Below, one piece after another: positions 42,588 through 51,891 of a stretch of DNA of 64,000 nt (position 1 is the stretch's first letter; the number at the start of each line of letters is the position of its first letter). A model generated the notes under the pieces. The model saw nothing but the letters and a program-made list of their open reading frames with translations, did not search any database and was not told the DNA's origin. The translations under genes were made by a program, and so were the position numbers. The stretch is from Cryomorpha sp963836915 (GTDB lineage Bacteria; Bacteroidota; Bacteroidia; Flavobacteriales_D; Cryomorphaceae), in contig CAWILH010000002.1 in NCBI GenBank assembly GCA_963836915.1, positions 62,001 through 126,000 on the forward strand, given 5' to 3'.

Positions 42588-43730
42588 ATGCGGTATTACA
42601 TCATAGCGGGCGAAGCTTCTGGAGATTTGCATGGTAGCAACCTCATGAAAGCCATAGCTGAGCAAGATTCAGGTGCAGAGTTTCGCGCTTGGGGCGGCGA
42701 CTTGATGGAAGCGGAAGGGGCTTATATCGTAAAGCATTACCGGGAGCTGGCATTTATGGGTTTCACAGAAGTGCTGCTGAATATCCGTACGATCTTTAAG
42801 AATTTTGATCGGTGCAAGGCAGACCTTTTGGCAAATAGGCCCGATGCACTCATCCTTATAGATTATCCTGGTTTCAACCTGCGCATGGCCCGGTTTGCAC
42901 ATGAGCACGGCATAAAAGTGCTCTACTACATCTCCCCGCAAATTTGGGCTTGGAAGCAGAATAGGGTGAAGCAGGTCAAGGCCTATGTGGATGGCATGTA
43001 CGTAATCCTTCCCTTCGAAAAAGAATTTTATGCCAAGCATGCGGTCGAAGTCGATTTTGTAGGCCATCCCTTAATAGATGCCGTGGGTCAATTCAAGGGA
43101 AAATTTGAGAACCGACAAGACTTCATGGCATCTAATGGCCTTGACGATAAGCCGATCATAGCCATTCTTCCAGGCAGTAGAAAGCAGGAGATAAGCCGTA
43201 TGCTCCCGCTCATGCTTCATGTGTCAAAGCAGTTTCCACAATTTCAGTTTGTCATTGCGGGTGCGCCATCGCAGGAGCCATCTTATTATGAGCGGTACAC
43301 AAAAGGGGCTTCGGGGGCTATTGTTTTTGGCAAAACCTACCTACTGCTCAGCCATAGTCATGCCGCCATGGTGGCCAGTGGTACGGCCACTTTAGAGACT
43401 GCCATCTTTAAAGTGCCACAGGTGGTATGCTATCAAGGTGGAGCCATATCGGTATGGATAGCCCGATCTATGGTCAAGATCAAGTTTATATCGCTCGTAA
43501 ATCTCATCATGGATCGGGAAGTGGTCAAAGAACTTATTCAGGTAAAACTTACCATAAAATCATTGAAGAACGAGCTAGGAAAGATCGCGGTAGCAGGATC
43601 GTACAGGGATGAGATGCTCGCAAATTACGATCTCTTATACGAGATGCTCGGTGGTGAAGGGGCGTCGGCACTTACTGCATCGCTCATGTTGAAAAGTATG
43701 GCGGCGGGAGCTGCCCAAAATGAAGCATAG
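42588..43730 (+). CDS. lpxB: Lipid-A-disaccharide synthase
   Basis: 380-residue GT-B glycosyltransferase that joins UDP-2,3-diacylglucosamine and lipid X to form the lipid A disaccharide, a peripheral membrane step. It shows the usual N-terminus MRYYIIAGEASGDLHGSNLM, YISPQIWAWKQNRVK in the first half, FVGHPLIDAV, and the nucleotide-binding ILPGSRKQEI. Its presence implies a lipopolysaccharide-type outer membrane. The C-terminus is slightly longer than in E. coli, ending in Ala-rich residues. The next gene begins 11 bp before its stop. Confidence 0.95.
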   Translation: MRYYIIAGEASGDLHGSNLMKAIAEQDSGAEFRAWGGDLMEAEGAYIVKHYRELAFMGFTEVLLNIRTIFKNFDRCKADLLANRPDALILIDYPGFNLRMARFAHEHGIKVLYYISPQIWAWKQNRVKQVKAYVDGMYVILPFEKEFYAKHAVEVDFVGHPLIDAVGQFKGKFENRQDFMASNGLDDKPIIAILPGSRKQEISRMLPLMLHVSKQFPQFQFVIAGAPSQEPSYYERYTKGASGAIVFGKTYLLLSHSHAAMVASGTATLETAIFKVPQVVCYQGGAISVWIARSMVKIKFISLVNLIMDREVVKELIQVKLTIKSLKNELGKIAVAGSYRDEMLANYDLLYEMLGGEGASALTASLMLKSMAAGAAQNEA

Positions 43731-44916
43731 GCTTATTTTCGTCGATATGCGTTTCTTGGCTTTTATTTCCGTTTTTTTATTTTCATTTCAATTTGCCAAC
43801 GCCCAGATTGAGTTGATCCGCATAGGAATTCTTGCACCACAGAAGCCAAAATCAATTCAAATCATTCCAGAGTTTGGCACCTACGAGCTTCGGGTAGACG
43901 GAAAACTAAAACATAGCCTGAAGGCCACCGACCGCATGACCTTTGAGCTTCGCGGTGCCTTGGTACAGGTATCCATTCCCGGAAGGGTAGTAGGACAGTT
44001 TAAAAATCCCATACTCGCCAGCACCAATGAAGACGCCTACCTGAGACTATATGTGCTGAACCCCAAAAAAACGGAGCGCGTCTATGATGATGCCATCGAA
44101 GTCTCAGCCGGCAAAGGACAGCTCAAACTGGTGAATAAGGTGGCCTTGGAGAAGTATGTGGCGGGAGTGGTAGAGGCGGAAACAGGAAAGCAGAAGCTAC
44201 TCGAATTTTATAAAGTTCAGGCCGTAATATCCCGTACCTATGCCTTGAGCAATATGCGCCGCTTTTGGCGGGAAGGCTATAATCTAAATGATCAGGTAGA
44301 CTGCCAGGTATATCACGGCAAGTGCCGCTGGGAGCCAGACATTCTCTCGGCTGTACTTATTACCGAAGGCAAGGTGCTGGTAGATAGTGAAATGCGACTT
44401 ATCACTGCTGCTTTTCATAGCAATAGTGGCGGCGAAACCGTAAGTAGCGAATCGGTCTGGTCGGGATCATTGCCCTATCTCTCGCCACGACTTGACGAGT
44501 ACTCGCTCGAAGGCTCCCATGCCAACTGGGAAGTGACGGTAGCGCGCGAAGCTTGGTTGAAATACCTTAAAGATCGCTATGGCCTGCTGGTAGAAGACCG
44601 CCTGATAGCTGCCATGGCCGAAAATTATGTACAGGATAATCGGCAGACCTTCTTCCTAGATCCCGATTTCAACATACCGCTGAAAGAGATACGCCGCGAC
44701 TGGAAGCTGAAGTCGACCTATTTTAATATTTTGCCATCGGAAGGCGACTCTTTAAAATTTGATGGCCGGGGATTTGGTCACGGCACGGGACTCAGTCAAG
44801 AAGGAGCCATGCGAATGGCCGATCTCGGCTTCGAGTATACCGACATCCTTCACTTTTATTATAATGACGTGCACGTGGTTGATTTGCACGCGCTCGACTT
44901 TTTTAAGATGGAGTAG
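43720..44916 (+). CDS. SpoIID/LytB-domain protein (possible lytic transglycosylase)
   Basis: 398 residues. A signal peptide is present with either of two starts; the second ATG (43747, MRFLAFISVFLFSFQFANA) gives a more compact one. The SpoIID domain spans about 120-390: ALEKYVAGVVEAETG with the likely catalytic Glu, KVQAVISRTYAL, FHSNSGGETV and the end motif GRGFGHGTGLSQEGAM. SpoIID proteins cleave denuded peptidoglycan strands. In this non-sporulating phylum it is probably a general cell-wall enzyme. It is last in the surE operon and is followed by a strong bidirectional terminator. Confidence 0.88.
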   Translation: MKHRLIFVDMRFLAFISVFLFSFQFANAQIELIRIGILAPQKPKSIQIIPEFGTYELRVDGKLKHSLKATDRMTFELRGALVQVSIPGRVVGQFKNPILASTNEDAYLRLYVLNPKKTERVYDDAIEVSAGKGQLKLVNKVALEKYVAGVVEAETGKQKLLEFYKVQAVISRTYALSNMRRFWREGYNLNDQVDCQVYHGKCRWEPDILSAVLITEGKVLVDSEMRLITAAFHSNSGGETVSSESVWSGSLPYLSPRLDEYSLEGSHANWEVTVAREAWLKYLKDRYGLLVEDRLIAAMAENYVQDNRQTFFLDPDFNIPLKEIRRDWKLKSTYFNILPSEGDSLKFDGRGFGHGTGLSQEGAMRMADLGFEYTDILHFYYNDVHVVDLHALDFFKME

Positions 44917-45000
44917 GGGGAGCGGTGTAGAATGACGCTGATCAACGATTGCGCTAAGGGCAAAAACCAAATCTAGAGATAGAGCCGCCGGTGCACCTAT

Positions 45001-45036
45001 AAAAAAAGGGTTGCCACCGCTGGTAGCAACCCTTAA
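45001..45036. terminator. Bidirectional intrinsic terminator between SpoIID gene and rplS
   Basis: Stem AAGGGTTGC / GCAACCCTT of 9 bp with an inner ACC/GGT extension. A run of seven A on the left gives a U-tract for the leftward rplS transcript, and ATTTTTT on the right serves the rightward transcript. A second small hairpin AAGACC/GGTCTT overlaps the rplS stop. Confidence 0.85.
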
Positions 45037-45058
45037 ATTTTTTAAAGACCAGATGGTC

Positions 45059-45433
45059 TTATTTTTTATCTTTCTTTTTGGCTCCCATGTAGCGCTTCTC
45101 CTTGATACGTGCCGCCTTACCTTTAAGCTCACGCAGATAGAAAATTCGCGCGCGACGCACCTTACCTGATTTATTGATAATGATGCTGTCGATAGCCGGT
45201 GAAGCCACGGGTATGATCCGTTCTACGCCGATACCGCTAGACATTTTTCGTATGGTGAAAGTCTCGGTTATTCCTGCTCCGCGGCGCTGTATCACTACAC
45301 CTTGAAACTGCTGGATACGCTCCTTATTTCCTTCGCGGATTTTATAATTTACGGTTATGGTATCACCAGCCTTAAAGTCTGGTAACTCTGGCTTGGCATT
45401 TAGCTCGTGGCTTATTCTCTGTAATTCTTCCAT
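45059..45433 (-). CDS. rplS: 50S ribosomal protein L19
   Basis: 124 residues. The bL19 signature is complete: FKAGDTITVNYKIREGNKER, QQFQGVVIQRRGAG, TFTIRKMSSGIGVERIIP and the C-terminal KVRRARIFYLRELKGKAARI. L19 sits at the 30S-50S interface. The C-terminal Lys-rich tail (YMGAKKKDKK) is longer than in E. coli. It lies 83 bp downstream of trmD, the usual trmD-rplS order, but a separate TACGTTTG box precedes it. Confidence 0.97.
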   Translation of the reverse strand: MEELQRISHELNAKPELPDFKAGDTITVNYKIREGNKERIQQFQGVVIQRRGAGITETFTIRKMSSGIGVERIIPVASPAIDSIIINKSGKVRRARIFYLRELKGKAARIKEKRYMGAKKKDKK

Positions 45434-45467
45434 GATAGTGGGTATTGTACGCTCAAATTTCGGGCTG

Positions 45468-45475
45468 CAAACGTA
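45468..45475 (-). promoter_or_regulatory. Promoter -7 box TACGTTTG for rplS
   Basis: Exact TAnnTTTG match on the minus strand between trmD and rplS, about 34 bp before the rplS ATG, so rplS can be expressed apart from trmD. Confidence 0.6.
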
Positions 45476-45516
45476 CGAAAATTGTTTCTAATTAAATATG
45501 CCCCGCGCCGATTTAT

Positions 45517-46212
45517 TTATGTCTGGTCGGCATTGAACTTTTCCCAAAGGTCAGGCCTTCTTGTTTTGGTGCGTTCCATAGCCTGTTCCATTCGCCAGTT
45601 TTCGATGGCTTTCTCATTGCCAGAAGTCAAAATTTCGGGCACTTCCCAGCCATTGAACTCTGCCGGACGTGTATATACGGGTGGTGCCAAGAGATTATCC
45701 TGAAAAGAATCGGTAAGGGCAGAGGTCTCATCATTTAATACACCGGGTATAAGGCGGATGATGGCATCTGAAAGAACCGCCGCAGCCAGTTCGCCACCGC
45801 TCAGCACATAGTCGCCGATAGAGATATCCATCGTGATGTATTGTTCCCGTATCCGTTGATCGACCCCTTTATAATGGCCACAGAGCAAGATTATATTCTT
45901 TTTGATCGAAAGGGTATTTGCGATCTGCTGGTTCAGCGTACTGCCGTCGGGAGTCATATAGATAATCTCATCATAGTCCCGGTACGTTTTTAATTGATCT
46001 ATGCATCGGGCTATGGGTTCTACACTCATCACCATTCCCGCGCCGCCGCCAAAGGCATAGTCATCAATATTGCGGTGCTTATTGGTGCTATAGTCTCGTA
46101 GGTCGTGTATTTCGATAGTCACCAAACCCTTTGATTGTGATCGCTTTACGATGCTGTCGTTCAATGGGCTATGGAGTAGTGAAGGAAGGGCAGAGATTAT
46201 ATCGATACGCAT
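45517..46212 (-). CDS. trmD: tRNA (guanine-N1)-methyltransferase
   Basis: 231-residue SPOUT-class enzyme that methylates G37 of tRNAs and prevents frameshifting. Visible motifs are MRIDIISALPSLLHSPLNDS, DDYAFGGGAGMVM, the trefoil-knot SAM site LLCGHYKGVDQRI, and SIGDYVLSGGELAAAV. The C-terminal part has TRPAEFNGWEVPEILTSGN, typical of TrmD. It precedes rplS in the common order; rimM and rpsP, often next to them, are not in this window. Confidence 0.97.
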   Translation of the reverse strand: MRIDIISALPSLLHSPLNDSIVKRSQSKGLVTIEIHDLRDYSTNKHRNIDDYAFGGGAGMVMSVEPIARCIDQLKTYRDYDEIIYMTPDGSTLNQQIANTLSIKKNIILLCGHYKGVDQRIREQYITMDISIGDYVLSGGELAAAVLSDAIIRLIPGVLNDETSALTDSFQDNLLAPPVYTRPAEFNGWEVPEILTSGNEKAIENWRMEQAMERTKTRRPDLWEKFNADQT

Positions 46213-46283
46213 AGGATCAGCTTTTAGGCTGGAGCCAAAATTTAAAAAAAAGTGTTTTTTAAAGCTCGATTCGTTTTAGGTAT

Positions 46284-46291
46284 TATATTTG
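46284..46291 (+). promoter_or_regulatory. Promoter -7 box TATATTTG
   Basis: Exact TAnnTTTG match 29 bp before the ATG of the TPR-like secreted protein. No TTG at the usual distance. Confidence 0.55.
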
Positions 46292-46320
46292 GTCTGCAAA
46301 GGTAAATCAATCCTATAAAC

Positions 46321-47058
46321 ATGAAGATATCCCAAAAGCTGATATTGATACTATCGGCGGCTGCAGCTGCGCTTGGTGCCCAAGCGCAGGAAGAAGAGCA
46401 ATTTGACGACCTACGGGTGCTATATATGGACCAGAAATATGAAAAACTCATTTCGAAGGCCGAAAATTATGTAGAAAGCGATAAGACCCGCAAGAGCGCC
46501 GATCCTTATCTATACCTTTCAAAAGCTTATTATGAAATGAGCCGCTTAGAAGAATTTAATGAAAAATATCCGCCAGACAAAGCGTTTCGAGACGCCATGA
46601 AATGGGCTTCAAAATACCGAAGGAAAGATCCGGAAGGAGCCCTTTTTGATGAAAATGACTTCTACTTCAATGAGTTGAAAAAATCTGCCATGGAAGAAGC
46701 CGGCGGCTTAATGTCAGACCAGAAATACTCGCGTGCCAAGCGTTTCTATGATGGTATCTGCGATTTTGATCCAAACGATGCGGGCGCCTGGCTCATGCTC
46801 GGCTATTGCCAAATGCAGATCAGAGCGATGCAAGAAGCGAAGCTGGCCTATATCGAAGCCGGCAAAGTACTCCATACCCGCCCCATGGACAATCTAAATT
46901 CTACAGAGCGCACTCTATTGCGCGAAGGAACTATAAATTATGCGGAGTATTTGATGAATGAAAGCATGCGCGACTCGGCGCGGGTGCTGGTCAATCTGGT
47001 CAAGCCTGCACTCGAAGGCGATAGCGAGTATGACGCACTGGCCGGCCGCGTAAATTAG
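46321..47058 (+). CDS. Secreted TPR-like protein (245 aa)
   Basis: Cleavable signal peptide (LILILSAAAAALGAQAQ) followed by helical repeat sequence. TPR-like pairs are seen around DPYLYLSKAYYEMSRLEE and GAWLMLGYCQMQIRAMQEA. No enzymatic motif. It should be periplasmic and act through protein contacts. An intrinsic terminator follows 28 bp after the stop, so it is probably transcribed alone. The next gene, a WG-repeat protein with TPR-like N-terminal helices, may be functionally related, but only proximity suggests this. Confidence 0.78.
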   Translation: MKISQKLILILSAAAAALGAQAQEEEQFDDLRVLYMDQKYEKLISKAENYVESDKTRKSADPYLYLSKAYYEMSRLEEFNEKYPPDKAFRDAMKWASKYRRKDPEGALFDENDFYFNELKKSAMEEAGGLMSDQKYSRAKRFYDGICDFDPNDAGAWLMLGYCQMQIRAMQEAKLAYIEAGKVLHTRPMDNLNSTERTLLREGTINYAEYLMNESMRDSARVLVNLVKPALEGDSEYDALAGRVN

Positions 47059-47085
47059 GCCAGTCGGAAATAACCCAATTTTATG

Positions 47086-47109
47086 AAGGAGCTTACACGC
47101 TCCTTTTTT
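47086..47109 (+). terminator. Intrinsic terminator abutting the next promoter
   Basis: Stem AAGGAGC / GCTCCTT with loop TTACAC and a six-T run (47104-47109). The last T of that run is the first base of the TACTTTTG promoter box of the WG-repeat gene. Confidence 0.8.
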
Positions 47110-47116
47110 ACTTTTG
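47109..47116 (+). promoter_or_regulatory. Promoter -7 box TACTTTTG for the WG-repeat gene
   Basis: Exact TAnnTTTG match sharing a base with the preceding terminator U-tract; the ATG lies 7 bp downstream, so the leader is minimal or absent. Confidence 0.6.
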
Positions 47117-47123
47117 CGCCCCA

Positions 47124-49265
47124 ATGGGTAGGTACTTCAATTATCTGGTTTTGATCCCGGCCGCTTTGCTTTTAAGCTTCGTGGCCACCAAGCCGTCTTC
47201 AAAACTCCGCAAGGGTTTCGAAGCGCTAGGGGTCTATAATTATTTTTTGGCCAAGGACTTGTTTTATGATGCCTTGAAAAAAGACTCCGTGGCCGCGGCA
47301 TTTGGCCTGAGTGAGATCTACGGCCGAGATAAAAACCCATTCTTCGACCTTGACTCTGCCTTTAAGTATAGCCTATTGGCTTCTGCAAAATATCCCCGCA
47401 TCGAAGCAAAAGATAGCATGGATTATTTATCACTCGGAATAGACTCCGCCGCTCTTGCAGAGCAACTCATCCGGGTTGATTCCCTATTATTTGAAAGGGT
47501 AGTCTTGATACATAGCATAGTGGCTTATGATGACTATTCAAAACTGCATGTATCGAAACCGTTTCGACAGCGGGCCATAGATGCTCGAAATGCGATGGCG
47601 TATGCAGTGGCCGCTGCTGAAAACCAGTCTGAAGCGCTATTGGTTTTTATGCAGGACTATCCCGATGCCAGCGAAGGGGCCGAGGCAGAAAAGCAATACC
47701 AAAAGCTCCTTTTTGAAGAAAAGACAAAGTCGGGAAGCGTGAGTGCATTTAAGTCTTTCCTCAAGAACTTTCCCGAAAGTCCCTATGCCGAAGTAGCCCA
47801 AAGCAAAATCTACGAGCGCTATACCTCCGATCAGACGGCCGCATCTTTTGTAGAGTTTATCCTTGAAAATCCAGATAACCAAAATGTAAATCGTGCTTGG
47901 CGCAATATCTACCAGCTCGAAGTGGGAGACAAGTCACCGCTGTCCATAGCCGCTTTCAGCTTAAAGTATCCAAACTATCCTTTTCAGAATGAACTGAAGG
48001 CTGATTTTGATTTTGCCACCACCCGGTTTTATCCTTTCAGCCAAGACACGCTTTTTGGCTTCATTGATGAAAAAGGTGAAGTACGGATAGAGCCTATCTT
48101 CGAATGGGTCGAGCCTTTCTCAGAAGGACTGGCAGCTGTAGGTAGAAATGAAAAAATGGCTTACGTAGAAAAGTCTGGCGCCTTCATCATTGATTTCGAG
48201 CTTGACGATGGCTATGCCTTCAAGGGCGGCTATGCTGTGGCCACGGTTGATGATGCTTATGGAGTAATCGATAGAAACGGATCATGGCTCATACCCGCTG
48301 ATTTCGATGATATTGGAGAGTTTAATGATTCGCTTTGCTATGTAGGTAAAGATGGACTTTACGGCTACTATAATACTTACGGAAAATTGGCCATCACATT
48401 GAAATACGATGATGCGACAGATTTTAGCTTTAAGCGTGCCGTAGTAACCACGGGCGGTAAGCGTGCGCTCATAAATACTTCTGGCAGAGAGCTTACTGGA
48501 TTTGAGTTCGACTGGATAGAAGCCTTTCCCGATTCGATTGCCCCGGCACGGTATAAACTGGGCGATGCCTATGGATTGATCGATCATAACGGAAAAGTAT
48601 TGTGCGCCCCTTTGTATGAGCGTATTGGCGATTTTTCGGAAGGACTTGCCCTGGCCACAAGCGGCAAGCGGTTTGGTTTTATTGGTGTAAAAGCAGATAC
48701 GATCGTTCCTTTCAGCTATGATTATTCATCGGAAGCATTGCTCAAATCGAATTTTACCAATGGATATGCACCTGTTTATCAAAAGGATAAGATTGGCGTA
48801 ATCAATAAAAAGGGCGAGAAGATTTTTCCCGCTATTTTTGAAGATGTGGGTCTTTTTGAAGGAGAGCTCATTGCTGTAAAGAAAAAAGGCAGCTGGGGAT
48901 ATGCCAATCGGGAAGTAGATTTGGTAATACCTTATCGGTTTGATCAGGCAGAAACCTTTCGCGATAGCACGGCCATCGTCGCCAAGGATGGCCTATTTGG
49001 TGCCATTGATGCAAACGGCAAGTATGTTTTGCCCATGGCTTTCGCCAAAATAGAGCGTTTGGAAAAGGGGTTTTTGGTGCTGGATTCCCTTTTCGGTATC
49101 CTAGGTGCTACGGGCGATACCTTGGTAGGATTTGAATACGATGAAGCAAAAATTCTCGATCCTTACGTCGTTCGCTTTACGCAGAATAATGGCAAGGAAG
49201 CGTATTATGATTATCGAAATAATCGCTTCATCTGGAAAGGCCTAGAGAATGAATTGGAAAATTAA
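47124..49265 (+). CDS. WG-repeat protein with helical N-terminal region
   Basis: 713 residues. An N-terminal hydrophobic segment (YLVLIPAALLLSFVATK) may anchor or export it. Residues about 30-290 are helical with TPR-like stretches. From about 300 to the end there are roughly nine WG-type beta repeats, each with an aromatic-Gly pair and a following Gly turn (FGFIDEKGEVRIEP, YGVIDRNGSWLIPA, YGLIDHNGKVL, WGYANREVDLVIPY, FGAIDANGKYVLPM). WG repeats are thought to be binding modules; ligand unknown. Its stop TAA forms part of the promoter box of the next gene. Confidence 0.85.
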   Translation: MGRYFNYLVLIPAALLLSFVATKPSSKLRKGFEALGVYNYFLAKDLFYDALKKDSVAAAFGLSEIYGRDKNPFFDLDSAFKYSLLASAKYPRIEAKDSMDYLSLGIDSAALAEQLIRVDSLLFERVVLIHSIVAYDDYSKLHVSKPFRQRAIDARNAMAYAVAAAENQSEALLVFMQDYPDASEGAEAEKQYQKLLFEEKTKSGSVSAFKSFLKNFPESPYAEVAQSKIYERYTSDQTAASFVEFILENPDNQNVNRAWRNIYQLEVGDKSPLSIAAFSLKYPNYPFQNELKADFDFATTRFYPFSQDTLFGFIDEKGEVRIEPIFEWVEPFSEGLAAVGRNEKMAYVEKSGAFIIDFELDDGYAFKGGYAVATVDDAYGVIDRNGSWLIPADFDDIGEFNDSLCYVGKDGLYGYYNTYGKLAITLKYDDATDFSFKRAVVTTGGKRALINTSGRELTGFEFDWIEAFPDSIAPARYKLGDAYGLIDHNGKVLCAPLYERIGDFSEGLALATSGKRFGFIGVKADTIVPFSYDYSSEALLKSNFTNGYAPVYQKDKIGVINKKGEKIFPAIFEDVGLFEGELIAVKKKGSWGYANREVDLVIPYRFDQAETFRDSTAIVAKDGLFGAIDANGKYVLPMAFAKIERLEKGFLVLDSLFGILGATGDTLVGFEYDEAKILDPYVVRFTQNNGKEAYYDYRNNRFIWKGLENELEN

Positions 49266-49270
49266 TTTTG
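49263..49270 (+). promoter_or_regulatory. Promoter -7 box TAATTTTG overlapping the WG-gene stop codon
   Basis: The TAA stop is the start of an exact TAnnTTTG box, the same arrangement as at 4871. The decarboxylase ATG is 31 bp further on. Confidence 0.6.
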
Positions 49271-49301
49271 CGCTTCATAGGGTGCGAAGGGATGGATTGA
49301 C

Positions 49302-50744
49302 ATGAAAGAACAGAAAGAGCAAAGCGCCGCACTAGATAAGGTCGTAGCACTCATGAAATCGTGGATGCTGGACTCGCAAAATAGTGAGAAGCCGGTTTTA
49401 GAGCATCATCGACCCGATGATTTGAAAGACTTGCTTTCGCTCAGAATTGGTGCAGATGGAGTGGGCTACGAAGGACTCACCGCAGAGATAGAACAATATC
49501 TGAAATACGCCGTCAAGACAGGGCACCCAGCCTATTTGAATCAATTGTTTGGAGGGTTTAATTTTCCGGCGTTTGTGGGTGAGCTCATCACTGCCCTCAC
49601 CAATACCTCCATGTACACCTATGAAGTGGCTCCTGTAGCTACTTTGATGGAGCTGGAACTGATGGAAAAGATGCGGTCATATACCGGATGGAAAACCGGC
49701 ACAGGAGCAATGCTCACGGGTGGGAGCAATACCAATTTGGTGGCTATGCTCTTGGCCCGAAACCACCACTTTCCATCGGTAAAGCAACAGGGTCTAGCAG
49801 GGCTTCCGCGGCCTGTATTCTTTGTATCCGAGCGCAGCCATTTTTCATTTCTCAAGGCTGCCAATGCCCTTGGTTTGGGACAAGAAAGCGTCATAAAAGT
49901 ACCCATTGACGAAAATGGGAGAATGCGTGGCAAGGCTTTGCACTGGGCTTTAGAATCAGCGATTGAGCGCGGTGCTCAACCTTTTATGGTCTGCTCTACG
50001 GCTGGTACCACCGAGACCGGATCTTTTGATGCTTTTGAAGAAATCGCCGATGTGGCAGAAGAATTTTCCCTTTGGCACCACATCGATGGTAGCTGGGGCG
50101 GCAGCGCTATTCTCAGCGAAAAGCGACAGCATTTGTTCCAAGGCCTCGATCGCTCAGATTCTTTCTCCTGGAATCCGCATAAAATGATGAATATTCCACT
50201 GGTCTGTTCCGTGCTTTTAGTGAAAAATCCCAGCATACCGCGGCAGGAGATTCACACGCACGATGGCGATTATATCTACCATGAGAATGACTCTTCTGCC
50301 TATGACCTTGGGCCTGCATCGCTGCAATGTGGAAGGAGGGTGGATGCCTTGAAATTATGGCTCGCCTGGAAATTTTACGGAGACAATGGCTACGCAGCCC
50401 GTATTGAAAAACTGTTTGACCTCGCCGCATATTGCGATACCCTTGTGAAAGGGCATCCAAAATTAGAATTGCTGTTCCCTACCCAGACTTTAAATGTCAA
50501 CTTTCGGTATGCAGCTCCAAATGGTGTGGATGCCGACCAGCTCAATGAAGAAATCCGATACCGTCTGCTCCGGTCCGGCGAAGCGATGGTAAATTATTGC
50601 CGCCTCGACTCCGGTCTGTCCATTCGCCTTGTTTTGTTAAATCCGGACCTGACCATCGCCGATCTAGATAGTTTCTTTGAGCGTTTCACCGCCACCGGAG
50701 CGATTGTGAGCGAAGAACTCGCAGAGAGCTCACATCCGATTTAG
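49302..50744 (+). CDS. Group II PLP-dependent decarboxylase (glutamate / cysteine sulfinate type)
   Basis: 480-residue cytoplasmic enzyme of the PF00282 family. The PLP lysine is K294 in SWNPHKMMNIPL, D262 in HIDGSWGG pairs with the pyridine nitrogen, and MLTGGSNTNLVAMLLAR holds the phosphate-binding stretch. The N-terminal HPAYLNQLFGG and TYEVAPVATLMELELM are as in animal-type GAD/CSAD enzymes. Substrate could be glutamate, cysteine sulfinate, cysteate, aspartate or an aromatic amino acid; no gene next to it decides this. Transcribed from the TAATTTTG box in the preceding stop codon. Confidence 0.85.
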   Translation: MKEQKEQSAALDKVVALMKSWMLDSQNSEKPVLEHHRPDDLKDLLSLRIGADGVGYEGLTAEIEQYLKYAVKTGHPAYLNQLFGGFNFPAFVGELITALTNTSMYTYEVAPVATLMELELMEKMRSYTGWKTGTGAMLTGGSNTNLVAMLLARNHHFPSVKQQGLAGLPRPVFFVSERSHFSFLKAANALGLGQESVIKVPIDENGRMRGKALHWALESAIERGAQPFMVCSTAGTTETGSFDAFEEIADVAEEFSLWHHIDGSWGGSAILSEKRQHLFQGLDRSDSFSWNPHKMMNIPLVCSVLLVKNPSIPRQEIHTHDGDYIYHENDSSAYDLGPASLQCGRRVDALKLWLAWKFYGDNGYAARIEKLFDLAAYCDTLVKGHPKLELLFPTQTLNVNFRYAAPNGVDADQLNEEIRYRLLRSGEAMVNYCRLDSGLSIRLVLLNPDLTIADLDSFFERFTATGAIVSEELAESSHPI

Positions 50745-50779
50745 ATAAACTTTGATACTCCCTTCATAATCATATCTAA

Positions 50780-50810
50780 TTGGAAGGATAGTGCATCTTG
50801 CTTACCTTTG
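50780..50810 (+). promoter_or_regulatory. Bacteroidota promoter TTG-N20-TACCTTTG for dps
   Basis: TTG at 50780 and an exact -7 box TACCTTTG at 50803-50810, 20 bp apart, 23 bp before the dps ATG. One of the best promoter matches in the window. Confidence 0.75.
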
Positions 50811-50833
50811 TGCAAACCTTTAAAAACGAAAAG

Positions 50834-51337
50834 ATGGACACAATAGTAAAAGAGAAATCCTATGATAAGCTTGGCTTTAATCGTGAAGAAGCCGGCGAGA
50901 TATGCGATAATCTGAACTTATTGCTTTGCAATTACGCAGTGGTGTATCAGAAAATCAGAAATTTTCATTGGAATGTAGTAGGGGGAGACTTCTTTGATGT
51001 TCACGAGAAGTTGGAAATCGAATATACCAATGCAGCCGAAGATATCGACGCACTGGCAGAGCGGGTGCGAATTTTGGGGTTGAAGCCCATCAGCACATTG
51101 GCCGAGTATCTAGAAAAAGCAGAAGTGGCAGAAGTTGATCAGGAGCTTACTTCCGATCAGATGATTCAAGAAGTGGTAAATGATTACGAGACCTTGCTGT
51201 CATTCATGGTAGATGTTGCCGATTTGGCGGTAGAGCATGGCGATCTGGGCACTGAGACTATGATGCGAAGAATGATAATCCGTACGGAAGAGAAGCATTG
51301 GATGTTTTCTGCTTTCATCGAGAGGCGACAAGTATGA
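50834..51337 (+). CDS. dps: Dps-family ferritin-like DNA-protection protein
   Basis: 167 residues, start chosen at MDTIVKEKSYDKLG because a longer in-frame start overlaps the promoter. The Dps ferroxidase site between subunits is visible in NFHWNVVGGDFFDVHEKLEI (His, Asp and Glu), followed by the helix YTNAAEDIDALAERVRILG. The protein forms a 12-subunit shell that oxidises iron with peroxide and protects DNA in stress. A strong terminator follows, so it is a single-gene unit. Confidence 0.95.
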   Translation: MDTIVKEKSYDKLGFNREEAGEICDNLNLLLCNYAVVYQKIRNFHWNVVGGDFFDVHEKLEIEYTNAAEDIDALAERVRILGLKPISTLAEYLEKAEVAEVDQELTSDQMIQEVVNDYETLLSFMVDVADLAVEHGDLGTETMMRRMIIRTEEKHWMFSAFIERRQV

Positions 51338-51349
51338 AACCTTCTTAGA

Positions 51350-51374
51350 AAAGCTCCTTATGGAGCTTTTTTTT
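51350..51374 (+). terminator. Intrinsic terminator after dps
   Basis: Stem AAAGCTCC / GGAGCTTT with loop TTAT, followed by a run of eight T, 12 bp after the dps stop. Confidence 0.88.
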
Positions 51375-51514
51375 GGCCATGTCCGATTACAGATCAGATA
51401 AATCAGATTTTATAAGATGCTTGGGTTGAAGTTATTAACATTTCTTTATATTCCTATGTCAATAAGTTGGTTTTTCCAATAGCTTTTGGTATGAAGATTG
51501 CCATATATTCGTAA

Positions 51515-51606
51515 TAAGCATCTTATTTCATTCAGAACTGGTTATTCTGATTGGTTAAAATGATTGGTTAAAACGAAAAACCCGCCTAACGAGGCGGGTT
51601 TTTTGT
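51515..51606 (+). repeat. Duplicated terminator-bearing element, copy 1
   Basis: About 90 bp, nearly identical to the copy 377 bp downstream. It contains the hairpin TCAGAA/TTCTGA, a direct repeat TGATTGGTTAAA, and an intrinsic terminator AACCCGCC-TAACGA-GGCGGGTT followed by T6 (51577-51604). It looks like the 3' part of a small transcript. No protein frame is seen. Confidence 0.75.
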
Positions 51607-51891
51607 TTTGGATTAGTTTGGACTATCGAAAAAATACTGCGCTCGTCAATAATGAAAATTTTACCATTATAACTCAGTGCTAGTGCATAGGATACTCTTA
51701 AGCTGAAAATTTAAACGTCTAATAGACAGATTTATAGAATAAATTTTGGTGAAATAGTTCGGGGCTATTGCAATGAGCTTGTACAATATCTAGATGCGCC
51801 AATGTCCGCATTAGACCCTCTAAATTTGATCTAAGATCAAAAAATATGGTAAAAAGGTAACTTATCAAAAATAGTTACGTTTAAGACATTG